A DNA stretch of 64,000 bases from Martinezella lusitana (GCF_900094565.1 NZ_FMAF01000001.1:186001-250000); one strand, 5' to 3'. Counted from the first letter of the stretch, positions 8,384-17,187 are shown. Notes: generated by a model from the letters alone, not told the origin. Program-made: numbers and translations.

Positions 8384-8913
8384 CGACGATCGTCGTATCG
8401 CCGCTGGCACGCATCGCCGAAATGGCCGTTCGCCATCATGCGCGCGAAATGATCAGCCTGATGGCCAAGGAGCATGCCTTTCACCGCCCGGCCGTCATCA
8501 AGGCGGAACGTCATCTGCTGCTCAACATGAACGATATCAGCTTTGCCGGCACCGGCGATCTCATCGCCCCGCAGGAGGCGCATGTTCGCGCCATCATCGA
8601 TTTTGCAGCGGAATGGGATCGCGCGGCGCCCTTGCTGATCCATTGCTGGATGGGTGTATCGCGTTCGCCAGCCGCGGCGCTGATCGCGGCCCTCGCCGTT
8701 CATCCGGAAGAGGACGATCTGGCGCTCGTCCGCCGCCTGCGCTCGGCCTCCCCTTATGCGACACCAAATGCCCGGCTGATCGCCATCGGTGACGACATGC
8801 TCGGGCGCAAGGGCCGGCTGGTCGCGGCGGTCAAGGAGATCGGACGCGGCGCAGATGCCGATGGCAACGCGGCTTTCATCCTGCCATTGGCTGTGCACAG
8901 CGACATTCTATGA
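8380..8913 (+). CDS. tyrosine/dual-specificity-type protein phosphatase
   Basis: 177 aa. The cysteine-phosphatase P-loop C-x5-R is present as HCWMGVSRSPAAA, with Cys89 as nucleophile and Arg95 binding phosphate. An upstream Asp in LNMNDISFAG may be the general acid. The start is GTG at 8380, overlapping the preceding stop (GTGA, 4 bp), with GAGG upstream; no in-frame ATG near it would keep the whole domain. Function: dephosphorylation of a protein or small molecule, target unknown. It is the last gene of the ygfZ-HD-phosphatase unit. Confidence 0.82.
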   Translation: MTTIVVSPLARIAEMAVRHHAREMISLMAKEHAFHRPAVIKAERHLLLNMNDISFAGTGDLIAPQEAHVRAIIDFAAEWDRAAPLLIHCWMGVSRSPAAALIAALAVHPEEDDLALVRRLRSASPYATPNARLIAIGDDMLGRKGRLVAAVKEIGRGADADGNAAFILPLAVHSDIL

Positions 8914-8973
8914 AAGAACGGAGACTGCGCTTGCGCAGCCTCCGTCCGTATCGCAACAATCCATCCCGATGGA

Positions 8974-9642
8974 TCAGGCCGCAGCGCTGCCCGTCTGGTC
9001 AAGATCATACTGGCCGTAGGTATTCTGATAGAGATTCATCGACGATTGCATTTCGGCAAGGAAGTTATCCAGCGCGTTATTCTTGGCAGTCGTGGCTAAG
9101 CTCGTTGCGCTGCTGCCGCTGGACGTCGGCTCCAGGGACAGCATGTCGGCGGCAGAAGCGTCCAGGGGCTTGAGGACATCGAGGCCTTCGGCGAACTGAT
9201 CCTTCGACAGCGAGCCAGAGCCTTGCGTATCAATGCTCTTGAAGAGGTTCTGGGCGTCGCTTTCGCTCATGTCCTTCGGTCGCCCGGCAACGAACTCGTC
9301 CGCCGAAACCTTGCCATCCTTATTGGTGTCGAGGCTGGCAAACAGCTGGTCCATGGGCGATTGGCTGGATGAGCCGCCAGTGGACGAAGCCGTGCTCGAC
9401 TGGCTGGCGCCTGTCTGCTGCATCTGCAGCAGCATGGATGCCAGATTGCCGGAGAAAACATCGGTCGCGCTCGGATCGCTGCTGCTGCCATTATCCTCGT
9501 CGCTGAGGACGCTTGCCGACAGGAGACCGGATTGTGCCGCCTCCTGCAATTCCTGGGCGTCCACAATGCCGTCCTGGTTCTTATCAAGGGGACTGTACGA
9601 GGCAGCCGTCATGCTGCTTCCAACTGAAGAAACTCCACTCAT
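8974..9642 (-). CDS. EF-hand calcium-binding protein (222 aa)
   Basis: Three EF-hand loops can be read: DKNQDGIVDAQE (20-31), DTNKDGKVSADE (105-116) and DTQGSGSLSKDQ (138-149). The third has Gln instead of the usual position-12 Glu and may bind calcium poorly. There is no signal peptide; the N terminus is Ser-rich (MSGVSSVGSS) and Ser/Gln/Thr linkers separate the loops. The C-terminal end YQNTYGQYDLDQ is nearly repeated in the EF-hand protein at 10524-10847. A CtrA-like box lies 107 bp upstream. Secreted, signal-less EF-hand proteins (calsymin) are known in Rhizobium; similarity in type is inference. Confidence 0.85.
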   Translation of the reverse strand: MSGVSSVGSSMTAASYSPLDKNQDGIVDAQELQEAAQSGLLSASVLSDEDNGSSSDPSATDVFSGNLASMLLQMQQTGASQSSTASSTGGSSSQSPMDQLFASLDTNKDGKVSADEFVAGRPKDMSESDAQNLFKSIDTQGSGSLSKDQFAEGLDVLKPLDASAADMLSLEPTSSGSSATSLATTAKNNALDNFLAEMQSSMNLYQNTYGQYDLDQTGSAAA

Positions 9643-9748
9643 CCAAATCTCCTAAAGCAAACGCCATCGGCGTGTTCGGTTACCCCCCGGCACACTTATT
9701 CATCTGCGGATAGAATAGGTCGATTTGGTCGCGTGATTAAAGATATGT

Positions 9749-9765
9749 GTTAATTGATCATTAAC
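9749..9765. promoter_or_regulatory. CtrA-type box / inverted repeat GTTAAT-N5-ATTAAC
   Basis: GTTAATTGATCATTAAC contains TTAA-N7-TTAAC, the full CtrA consensus, and is also an inverted repeat with 6-bp arms. It lies 107 bp before the start of the EF-hand gene (start 9642, minus strand). A related site precedes the second EF-hand gene. Confidence 0.5.
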
Positions 9766-9874
9766 CTCAATTGACAGCTACCGAATCATATCGCCAATGG
9801 GCCTTGGCGCGGCGAAGACAACCTTTGCTACACACCGGCAGCATAAAGGGTCCGAATCACCCTGACCGCCTCAT

Positions 9875-10381
9875 CTATTGAATGACAGCACATGCGAGGC
9901 GCTTGCCGGCACCACCAACCGGCTGACTGCGGTAATCATCCGAGTCGGCATGGATCATCAGCGTCCGGCCGCGAATGCCATTCTTGCCGTTCAATGACAC
10001 CATGCCGTTGAACACCTGGGCGTGCAGCTTGCCGTCCTGATCGACATATTGGTTGGGCATATCGCCCGCATGCGGTCCCTTGGCGGCAAGGAAACCATGC
10101 TCGGCCTTGGTGGGATTGAAATGGCCGCCTGCGGACTCGAATCCGTGCGTGTGATCGCAGCGGCTGCTTTCATGAATGTGGAAAGCCACCCAGCGATTGG
10201 ACGGCAGGCCGGACACCTCCATCTCGATCAGCACGCCCGCCTTGCCTTCGGTCAGCGTTGCCCGCCCCGCCTGCTTGCCATCGAGACCGACAAAATCGGC
10301 CGTCGCCGTTCCCTGGCTCTGCGCTGCGGCGGGCAAGGCCGCGGCGAGAGTGAGAATTGCAGCGATCATCATCCGTTTCAT
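9875..10381 (-). CDS. sodC: periplasmic Cu/Zn superoxide dismutase
   Basis: 168 aa. It converts superoxide to hydrogen peroxide and oxygen in the periplasm. A signal peptide (MKRMM, hydrophobic core, AAA-QSQ) fixes the start at 10381, with GGGAGA 8 nt upstream; the longer frame to 10486 has no such logic. Metal ligands are visible as His68 and His70 (AFHIHE), His87 (GGHFNP), His95, His104 (PHAGDMPN) and His144 (LMIHADSDDY). Cys75 and Cys164 fit the conserved disulfide. An EcfG-type promoter is upstream at 10412-10436. It sits between two EF-hand genes on the same strand. Confidence 0.93.
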   Translation of the reverse strand: MKRMMIAAILTLAAALPAAAQSQGTATADFVGLDGKQAGRATLTEGKAGVLIEMEVSGLPSNRWVAFHIHESSRCDHTHGFESAGGHFNPTKAEHGFLAAKGPHAGDMPNQYVDQDGKLHAQVFNGMVSLNGKNGIRGRTLMIHADSDDYRSQPVGGAGKRLACAVIQ

Positions 10382-10411
10382 GGAACAGTTCTCCCTTGCG
10401 TGTCGGTATCT

Positions 10412-10436
10412 AACGCTTGGCGGAGACGAGTGTTCC
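10412..10436 (-). promoter_or_regulatory. EcfG (general stress) type promoter of sodC
   Basis: Read on the minus strand: GGAAC (10436-10432), 16 nt, CGTT (10415-10412). This matches the alphaproteobacterial EcfG/RpoE2 consensus GGAAC-N16/17-CGTT and ends about 30 nt before the sodC ATG. Confidence 0.6.
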
Positions 10437-10523
10437 GAGGAGGGGAAATGCGGCTGCATCAAATAGATAAGGCGGCCCGCCGGCATATCCGGCTGGCCGC
10501 CAAAACACTGCAGCGGACATCTA

Positions 10524-10847
10524 TCAGGCGGCTATGCCGCTGACGTCGTACTGGCCATAGGTGTTGTTGTAGGCATCCATCGGTGACAGAAGGTCCACGC
10601 CAGACGCAATATTGGATTGCGGCGACGTGGCCGTGGATGCCGCATCGGCGCTCGGCAGTTGCATCAGCTTTGCGATGAGGCCACCCAATGCGCTGGCGGA
10701 GCTATCAGTATTGGCTTCGAGAATGCCTGGACGCTCGCCGGCTTCAAGCTCCGTACGACTGAGGACGCCGTCACCATTGGCATCGAGACGCGAAAGCGTG
10801 CCGCGATACGGATAGGAGCTGCTGGATATGGAAGAAACATGGGACAT
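10524..10847 (-). CDS. EF-hand calcium-binding protein (107 aa)
   Basis: One canonical EF-hand loop, DANGDGVLSRTE (residues 22-33). The N terminus (MSHVSSISSSSYPY) and the C-terminal YNNTYGQYDVSG resemble the ends of the 222-aa EF-hand protein encoded at 8974-9642, although the middles differ, so the two look like members of one small family. The start at 10847 is fixed by AGGAGG with 5-nt spacing; the longer frame to 10877 overlaps this site. No signal peptide. A CtrA-like site lies 114 bp upstream. sodC follows on the same strand but has its own promoter. Confidence 0.8.
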   Translation of the reverse strand: MSHVSSISSSSYPYRGTLSRLDANGDGVLSRTELEAGERPGILEANTDSSASALGGLIAKLMQLPSADAASTATSPQSNIASGVDLLSPMDAYNNTYGQYDVSGIAA

Positions 10848-10960
10848 ACAAACCTCCTGAGGTAGGAGCCGCCTCATGCGACATCGTTTGTACGCAATAC
10901 ATTCAGAGTTGAACTATGGAGCCTTGATAAGCTGCTTTGCTCGGCTCGTAAAGACAAATT

Positions 10961-10977
10961 GTTAATGAGTATTAACC
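10961..10977. promoter_or_regulatory. CtrA-like site (GTTAAT-N4-ATTAAC, includes TTAACCAT)
   Basis: GTTAATGAGTATTAACC has the TTAA half-sites with 6 rather than 7 nt between them. It runs into TTAACCAT, the 8-mer also described for CtrA regulation. It lies 114 bp before the EF-hand gene at 10847 and 163 bp before the DUF2339 gene at 11140. Confidence 0.4.
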
Positions 10978-11139
10978 ATAGTTTTCAAGCAGTAAATCGC
11001 AATTGTCTAATATTTCTTCCGCATGGCTTTATCGAGACGATGGCCATAATCCACTGGAATCATAAGCAAATTTGACTGTCTGGTCTTACCGTTCTGGCCG
11101 ATTGGTATATTGTGCGGCGGATTGCCTAGAGAGGACATG

Positions 11140-13929
11140 ATGGAACTATTGCCGCTCGTCATCCTGATCGCCGGTATTTTCATACTGCGAGGATACAATC
11201 TGCGGATAAGGCGGCTGGAAAAGCGCGTCCAAGGGTTGCAAAATGCACTCGCTGGCAGGGTGCTGATGGCGGACGCAGGCGAATCAGTCCGCATGACGGA
11301 GCCGGCGATCGCCGCCGCCGCGGGACCCGCAGCAGCCATCCAGGAGCCACCGACCGAAGCGGCAATCAAAGAGCCTACAGCGGCCGGCATCGAAGAACCT
11401 GCCGTCGCCGCGCGCAACATCCCCGATGCACTCACGGATGGCACGCTCACGGATGATGGTCCGGATATCGCGGCGCGGGAAGCGCCGCAGCCGAGAGAGA
11501 GCCTGGAAAGCACGATCGGCGCGCGCTGGGCCGTGTGGGTCGGCGGCATCGCTCTCGCGCTTGGCGGTATCTTCATGGTCAAGTATTCGATCGAGAGCGG
11601 CCTGTTGAGCCCGGGCGTCCGGCTTGTGCTTGCGGCGATCTTCGGCTTGATCCTCGTCGCGGCAGGCGAAATCATTCGCCGACGCTCGGCGCCTGTTCTC
11701 GGCAATGCCTTCCAGAACGCGATGATCCCCGGCGTGCTGACGGCAGCCGGCGTCGTCGCGTTGTTCGGATCGACCTATGCGGCGCATGGCATCTATGGCT
11801 TCATCGGGCCGGCGATGGCCTTCGTTCTTCTGGGCCTGATCTCGCTTGCAACGCTTGCACTGTCGCTGCACCACGGACAGGCGCTCGCCGGCCTCGGCCT
11901 GCTCGCCTCCATGGTCACCCCCGCCCTGATCGCGTCGACGGCGCCGCAGCCATGGGTCCTGTTCGGCTATCTCGTTCTGACGTGGCTTGCGACCCTGCTC
12001 GCGTCGCGGCTGCGGCGTTGGTTGATTACGCCCTCCTTTGCCAATGCGCTGCTCAGCCTTTGGCCGATGCTCTATGTCGCCTACAGCGAAGTCGTGGACT
12101 TCACGCCGGTTACGCTTTCCATGCTTGCCATGATCGGCGGCACCATCTTCATCTGGCCGGGACGCTACCTAGCTGCCACTGCCGCGAAGGCGGCAGATGG
12201 CATGGGGACAGAGACGGCGGCCGATCCGATGCAGCTAGCGAGCACCGGAGGCTGGGGCGCGTTCCTTGCCCGACCGCCGCTCGGCATGACATTGACGGCG
12301 TCGATCGGCGCCCTTGCGGTATCACTCCACCTGCTGACCTACAGTCTCCAATCTGGATATCCCATCGTCGATGCCATGTTCATGTTCGCGGCGATCGTCG
12401 CGGCAGTGGCGGCTTTCGGCGCTGGCCGCATTCATGCGGGCTGGGCGGCGATCCTGTCAGCCGTCGTCGCCGTCGTTGGCGTGTCCGGCGTTCTGACCAA
12501 CTGGATTGCCGGTGTCGAGCCCAAAAGCGCCGACGGCATCGTGACGATGCAGAGCATGGTGCTCTATGAAGCGCTCGGCCTTGGAGGCATCTTCGTGCTG
12601 GTCGGCGCCTTCTTTCTGAGGCGGTTCGCAGAGGGCGAGAAGCCCTTCGCCGCGCTCTGGAGCCTGATCATGGCCGCCACGCCGCTGGCGATCGCGACGA
12701 TCAGCTTCATCAATTTCGGCAACTGGACGTTCGACTGGCTGCACGGCCTTTATGGCATCGGGCTGGGCATCGTCCTGATGGCGCTCGCGGAATGGCAACA
12801 TCGCCGCTCAAGCGAAGGGCTGAACCTGCCGACCAACATACTCGCCGCCGGCTCCTTCGGCGCCATGGTCTTTGCCTTGCACATGTTTGCGCATGACGCC
12901 GCGCCTACCATACTGCTGCCGGTCCTCGGCATCGCTTATGTTTCGGCGGCGCGCCTGCGCGACTGGCCGGTCCTTCCCTGGACCATGGTCGCCGCATTGA
13001 TCATCACCATGACGCGCATCGCGTGGCAGCCGACCATCGTCGATCCGTCGGAGCTCGGCACGACACCGGTCTTCAACATGCTGCTGGCGGGCTACGGCAT
13101 TCCTGCCGCACTTGCCGCGTTGGCGGCTTTCACGGTCCGTCACTCTCCAAGTGTCCGGCTGCGCAACACGCTGCAGGCATTGGCCTCCTTCCTCGTGCTG
13201 CTGACGATCGCCATCCTGGTGCGCCATGCCATGAATGGCGGTGTCCTCAATGACACCGTGCCAACACTCGGAGAACAATCGATCTACACGCTGCTGGCGA
13301 TCGGTGCTTCCGCGACGCTGATGGCCCTCGACCTCAGCGCCGCGAGCCCTGTCTTCCGCTATGGCAGCATGGCTCTCGGCACCCTCTCCGTCATCCTGAT
13401 CCTGACATTGCATTTGCTGGGATTAAACCCGTTTATCACTGGCGAGAGCACCGGCCGGATTCCGTTGTTCAATCTGTTGCTGTTGGGCTATCTCCTGCCC
13501 GCCATCGCCTATGGCGGACTGGCGCTCTATGCGCGGAACCGACGCCCCCTACCCTATGTAAGCATGCTGGCCGTTGCCGGCGCGGTCATGGCCCTTTCCT
13601 GGGCGACGCTATCGGTGCGTCGGCTATGGCAGGGGGAATACATTCCTTTCTGGAACGGCTTCATCCAGGGCGAACTCTATTCCTATTCCGTCGTCTGGCT
13701 GCTGATCGGCATCGCCCTTCTCGGGCTCGGCGCCCGTTTCGAGGCACGCAGCCTGCGCATCGCCTCGGCGGCGCTGGTCTTCATTGCCGTCGTCAAGGCC
13801 TTCCTGATCGATATGGCAAACCTCGAGGGTTTCCTGCGCGCCCTGTCCTTCATCGGCCTCGGCGCTGTCCTGATCGGCATCGGCCTGTTCTACCAGAAGA
13901 TCCTGACACGCAAGAAGACGACGGGGTGA
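11140..13929 (+). CDS. DUF2339 multi-spanning membrane protein (929 aa)
   Basis: A very large integral membrane protein: an N-terminal span (ELLPLVILIAGIFIL), a coiled-coil-like charged stretch (LRIRRLEKRVQGLQNAL), an Ala/Pro/Glu-rich linker (about residues 55-125), then roughly 25 hydrophobic helices to the C terminus. The entry to the membrane domain, ESTIGARWAVWVGGIALALGG, is characteristic of DUF2339. Function is unknown. ATG 11140 is 6 nt from AGAGAGG; ATG 11137 and 11110 are alternatives. Confidence 0.85.
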   Translation: MELLPLVILIAGIFILRGYNLRIRRLEKRVQGLQNALAGRVLMADAGESVRMTEPAIAAAAGPAAAIQEPPTEAAIKEPTAAGIEEPAVAARNIPDALTDGTLTDDGPDIAAREAPQPRESLESTIGARWAVWVGGIALALGGIFMVKYSIESGLLSPGVRLVLAAIFGLILVAAGEIIRRRSAPVLGNAFQNAMIPGVLTAAGVVALFGSTYAAHGIYGFIGPAMAFVLLGLISLATLALSLHHGQALAGLGLLASMVTPALIASTAPQPWVLFGYLVLTWLATLLASRLRRWLITPSFANALLSLWPMLYVAYSEVVDFTPVTLSMLAMIGGTIFIWPGRYLAATAAKAADGMGTETAADPMQLASTGGWGAFLARPPLGMTLTASIGALAVSLHLLTYSLQSGYPIVDAMFMFAAIVAAVAAFGAGRIHAGWAAILSAVVAVVGVSGVLTNWIAGVEPKSADGIVTMQSMVLYEALGLGGIFVLVGAFFLRRFAEGEKPFAALWSLIMAATPLAIATISFINFGNWTFDWLHGLYGIGLGIVLMALAEWQHRRSSEGLNLPTNILAAGSFGAMVFALHMFAHDAAPTILLPVLGIAYVSAARLRDWPVLPWTMVAALIITMTRIAWQPTIVDPSELGTTPVFNMLLAGYGIPAALAALAAFTVRHSPSVRLRNTLQALASFLVLLTIAILVRHAMNGGVLNDTVPTLGEQSIYTLLAIGASATLMALDLSAASPVFRYGSMALGTLSVILILTLHLLGLNPFITGESTGRIPLFNLLLLGYLLPAIAYGGLALYARNRRPLPYVSMLAVAGAVMALSWATLSVRRLWQGEYIPFWNGFIQGELYSYSVVWLLIGIALLGLGARFEARSLRIASAALVFIAVVKAFLIDMANLEGFLRALSFIGLGAVLIGIGLFYQKILTRKKTTG

Positions 13930-13999
13930 TTGCGGCGAATCCCTTGTCCCGGTAGGACGAGGGAACCTGGCGACAGATCATTCCGGAGCAAGTGCGATA

Positions 14000-14653
14000 A
14001 TGGACACCAACAGGATGGCGCGGGCCTTTGCCCCCTTCGAAACGCTGGCGGCGGATCTTATCCCGCATGCAGCCGACGGCGATGACGGTTCGCATGATAT
14101 TGCCCATATCCTGCGCGTCTTCAGGAACGCCATGGCCATCCAGGCCGAGGACGGCGGCAATGCCCGGATACTCGCCGCAGCCGTGTTGCTGCACGACTGC
14201 GTTGCGGTCGAGAAGAATTCGCCCCATCGCGCGCAGGCTTCGCGGCTGGCGGCCGAGAAGGCCTCGGGCATCCTGCGGCAGCTCGGATGGACGGATGCCG
14301 ACATTGCGGCCACGGCGCATGCGATCACCACGCACAGTTTTTCCGCCAATCTTCCGCCGGAAACGCTCGAGGCGAAGATCCTGCAGGATGCCGACCGGCT
14401 GGACGCGATCGGCATGGTCGGCGCGGCGCGCTGCTTCTATATCGCAGGCCGCCTCGGTTCCGGCCTCTACGACCCGTTCGACCCGCTTGCAACGGAGAGA
14501 CCGCTCGACGACAAGCGCTTCGCCATTGACCATTTCGAGACAAAGCTGTTCAAACTGGCGGATGGCTTCCAGACCGAGACCGGCCGCAGACTTGCAGGCG
14601 CGCGGCACGACCGGCTGAAGACGGTGCTGGCAATGTTCATCGACGAAATCTGA
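14000..14653 (+). CDS. HD-domain phosphohydrolase
   Basis: 217 aa. Predicted metal-dependent phosphohydrolase of the HD superfamily: SHDIAHILRVFRNA supplies the first His, AVLLHDCV the HD pair, and DADRLDAIGMVGAARC the distal Asp segment typical of the YedJ-like subgroup. The substrate is unknown. Start ATG at 14000; the product is predicted cytosolic. The gene is followed after 10 bp by the MOSC gene, so the two are probably cotranscribed. Confidence 0.85.
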   Translation: MDTNRMARAFAPFETLAADLIPHAADGDDGSHDIAHILRVFRNAMAIQAEDGGNARILAAAVLLHDCVAVEKNSPHRAQASRLAAEKASGILRQLGWTDADIAATAHAITTHSFSANLPPETLEAKILQDADRLDAIGMVGAARCFYIAGRLGSGLYDPFDPLATERPLDDKRFAIDHFETKLFKLADGFQTETGRRLAGARHDRLKTVLAMFIDEI

Positions 14654-14663
14654 GGGCTACACT

Positions 14664-15512
14664 ATGCGGGTCAGCGATCTCTTTATTTATCCGCTCAAGA
14701 GCGCGCGTGGCATCGCCATTCCATCGGCCGCCATCGACGCCTTCGGGCTGACTGGTGATCGCCGTGCCATGCTGGTCGATCCCTCCGGCCATTTCATTAC
14801 CCAGCGCGAGCTGCAGGCGCTTGCGCAGATCGATATCCAGCCCGGCCCCTCCAACCTGCGCCTGAAGATGGAGGGCAAGCCCGACATCATCGTGCCGCTG
14901 CCGCACCCCGACAATCGCATGGACGTCATCGTCTGGAAATCGGCCGTCAGCGCATCGGTTGCCGATGAAGAAACCAACAAGGCCCTGTCCGACTGGCTGA
15001 AGCGCGACGTGAAGATGGTGTTCTTCGACGGGCTTGCCAAGCGCGCTGCCAATCCGGAATGGGCGGGCGACGATACGCCGGTCACCTTTTCGGATGGATA
15101 CCAGATCCTCGTCACCACAACCGGCTCGCTGAAGGCGCTCAACGCCAATCTTGCTGCCCATGGCGAAGGCGCTGTGGGCATGGAGCGCTTCCGTCCGAAC
15201 ATCGTCATCGATTGCGACGAGGCGTGGCCGGAAGACCGCTGGGCGACGATCGAGATCGGCGGCGTCCGCCTCGATCTGGTCAAGCCCTGCGCGCGCTGCA
15301 TCATGACGACGCAGGATCAGAAGACCGGCTCCCGCGACGGGCCGAACCCGATGCCCGCCATGGGTCGCGTCCGCATATCCGCCGATCGCCGCGTTCCCGG
15401 TCCCCTGTTCGGCTGGAACGTCGTGCCGCGCGGCGAAGGCTCGGTCAAGATCGGCGATGCGGTGACGGTCATCGAGGAACGGCCGGAGGGTTGGGCCTTC
15501 AAGCGGCGATAG
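14664..15512 (+). CDS. MOSC domain-containing protein
   Basis: 282 aa with an N-terminal MOSC beta-barrel (RVSDLFIYPLKSARG, LTGDRRAMLVD) and a C-terminal MOSC domain with the cysteine segment PCARCIMTT. MOSC proteins bind the molybdenum cofactor or transfer sulfur; relatives such as YcbX and mARC reduce N-hydroxylated compounds. No ferredoxin-like C-terminal domain is present here, so a partner reductase would be needed. It follows the HD gene by 10 bp. A dispersed repeat element begins 9 bp after its stop. Confidence 0.85.
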   Translation: MRVSDLFIYPLKSARGIAIPSAAIDAFGLTGDRRAMLVDPSGHFITQRELQALAQIDIQPGPSNLRLKMEGKPDIIVPLPHPDNRMDVIVWKSAVSASVADEETNKALSDWLKRDVKMVFFDGLAKRAANPEWAGDDTPVTFSDGYQILVTTTGSLKALNANLAAHGEGAVGMERFRPNIVIDCDEAWPEDRWATIEIGGVRLDLVKPCARCIMTTQDQKTGSRDGPNPMPAMGRVRISADRRVPGPLFGWNVVPRGEGSVKIGDAVTVIEERPEGWAFKRR

Positions 15513-15521
15513 CGCAGTTCA

Positions 15522-15613
15522 GCGTTTCATGGAATCGCCAAACCGCTCTATCCATTTATTTTTACGCAATTCCGGAGGGAAAACCGCTGCGCACTTTTCC
15601 TGGAATTGCTCTG
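15522..15613 (-). repeat. rhizobial intergenic repeat, copy A (RIME-like)
   Basis: About 92 bp between the MOSC and recO 3' ends. Its sequence, running from GCGTTTCATGGAATCGCC to CTTTTCCTGGAATTGCTC, matches the reverse complement of 51047-51139 at roughly four of five positions, including the blocks GGAAAACCGCT and CACTTTTCCTGGAATTGCTC. It resembles the RIME-type intergenic elements reported in rhizobia. The strand is given relative to copy B. Confidence 0.7.
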
Positions 15614-15644
15614 GGAATCGCGCCACGGGCGCACAGCCCGCTTT

Positions 15645-16424
15645 TCAGTGCTTTGCGATGAGGACTGGCGAGACCGTCGTATCATCCAGCGCAACAGAAT
15701 TGACCGCCTTCAGCGCCGCCTGAATGAAACCCTCGCGCGCTGCGGCGATCTGTATGCCGCGCGGCTCATAGACATGGCGATGCAGGAAGAAACCCGTCAG
15801 GCGGAAAGCGGCGGCCAGGCTTTCGCTATCCGCGGCGACGACGGCCCCGATCGTGAGGAAAGGCGGCAGGACCAGCATCTTGTCGGCCCACGGCAGACCT
15901 GCAGCACGGCAGACGGCGCGCCCGGTCTTTGGCGAAACGAACGCCAGGTCTTCGCGTATACCGGTCGCCGCGCATTCGGTCAGATCGAGACCGAAGCCGA
16001 GATCGTTCAGCACCGCGAGCTCGAAACGCACGAAAAGCTCGCCGGCATCGGCGGGATTCCCCAGGTTTTCCAGGATGACATCGAGCGCATCGTAAAGGTG
16101 CGGGTGCGGATCCCGCTCCGGCAGCAGCCGCAACAGGGCGCCCATCGCCTGCACGCCGTAGACGGCGGTCGCCGTTTCCATCAGCCGCGCCGCTCTCAAT
16201 GCAATCGGCTCCATGCGAAATTCGCCGAGATGCTCGTGCAGCCTTGCCCGCCAGGTCACCTCGACCAGATTACCGGCCTGCAGCACCGGCTGCATGGTAC
16301 GAGACCGGCCTCCTCGCACCAGGCCCATATGCCGGCCGCGCGACCGCGTCATCACCTCGGCGATGACGCTGGTCTCGCCAAGACGCTTGACGCCCAAGAT
16401 GATTGCGTGGTCCTGCCATTGCAT
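15645..16424 (-). CDS. recO: DNA repair protein RecO
   Basis: 259 aa. RecO loads RecA on SSB-coated single-stranded DNA and anneals strands in the RecFOR pathway. The N-terminal OB fold is recognisable ([19 protein letters not shown], then [17 protein letters not shown]), followed by the helical domain with [16 protein letters not shown]. Length and sequence fit alphaproteobacterial RecO. It lies downstream of the era-rnc block, here separated from it by a receiver-domain gene and a Crp-family gene. Confidence 0.94.
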   Translation of the reverse strand: MQWQDHAIILGVKRLGETSVIAEVMTRSRGRHMGLVRGGRSRTMQPVLQAGNLVEVTWRARLHEHLGEFRMEPIALRAARLMETATAVYGVQAMGALLRLLPERDPHPHLYDALDVILENLGNPADAGELFVRFELAVLNDLGFGLDLTECAATGIREDLAFVSPKTGRAVCRAAGLPWADKMLVLPPFLTIGAVVAADSESLAAAFRLTGFFLHRHVYEPRGIQIAAAREGFIQAALKAVNSVALDDTTVSPVLIAKH

Positions 16425-16482
16425 TGGCTGGTCTGCCCCAAAATAATTCGCGATTCGAGTTTAGGACAAATAGCTGCGGCTG

Positions 16483-16857
16483 TCACATGGCGGAAGATCT
16501 GCCGACCGCTGTCAGCCTTTCGACAAAGAGGCGCATGGACTGCTCATCGAAAGGTTTGTTCAAAAGCGGCACATGCCGCAGGTCCGGCGGGAAATCGAGC
16601 GTATCGGAATAGCCGCTGACGAAACCGAAGGCGATGCCGCGCTCGGCCAGCAGCCGGGCAAAGCCAAAGCTTGTCGACTCCCCGAGATTGACGTCCAGCA
16701 TCGCAAAATCATAAGTATCGGAATGAATGGCGTTGACCGCCTGTTCCAGATTCGAGGCAATCTCCACCTGCTCGATCCCGACAAGACGCAGTATTTCCTC
16801 CGCCTCCATCGCAATAATGAGATTGTCTTCGAGAATAAGGACGCGCTGAAATGTCAT
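16483..16857 (-). CDS. single-domain response regulator
   Basis: 124 aa receiver domain without an output domain. Acidic pocket Glu10-Asp11 (LILEDN), phospho-acceptor Asp55 (MLDVNLG), Ser81 in place of the switch Thr/Ser (FVSGYS) and Lys101 (LLNKPF) are all present, so it should be phosphorylatable. The start at 16857 begins directly before the first strand; the frame extends further upstream (to 17010) without protein-like sequence. No kinase gene is adjacent. It lies between the Crp-family gene and recO, an insertion into the usual era-recO order. Confidence 0.85.
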   Translation of the reverse strand: MTFQRVLILEDNLIIAMEAEEILRLVGIEQVEIASNLEQAVNAIHSDTYDFAMLDVNLGESTSFGFARLLAERGIAFGFVSGYSDTLDFPPDLRHVPLLNKPFDEQSMRLFVERLTAVGRSSAM

Positions 16858-17187
16858 ATCAGCGCCATCCCTGCGTGTGTGCGCCAAGCGGCGCCCCCCG
16901 TAAATAAGTCCACATCTATCCCTCCGGCGCCAATCATCGGCCCGTATTGAATGGATGGTTTTCCCCATCCGTGCTGGCTCGGTCCCTTGTGACATGACCT
17001 CGCCTCTCAACCGCTTCGCACTTTTTGCAATGCGGCACTATGGGCTCGTCAACATGCTCCAATCGCTTCTGCTGCCGGGGTTAGTAAAAGGTGAAACTGG
17101 TCGAAAAGTGACGGTGATAGTAATCTATGCTGATACAGTTGCCGCCGACATTTAAAAAAGACATGTCGCCGACGAAATGAATTGCCT
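16858..17187. other. gene-free stretch
   Basis: 330 bp between the response-regulator start and the 3' end of the Crp-family gene. Short open frames exist on both strands but none has a ribosome site or protein-like composition. It should hold the response-regulator promoter; I recognise no specific site. Confidence 0.35.
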
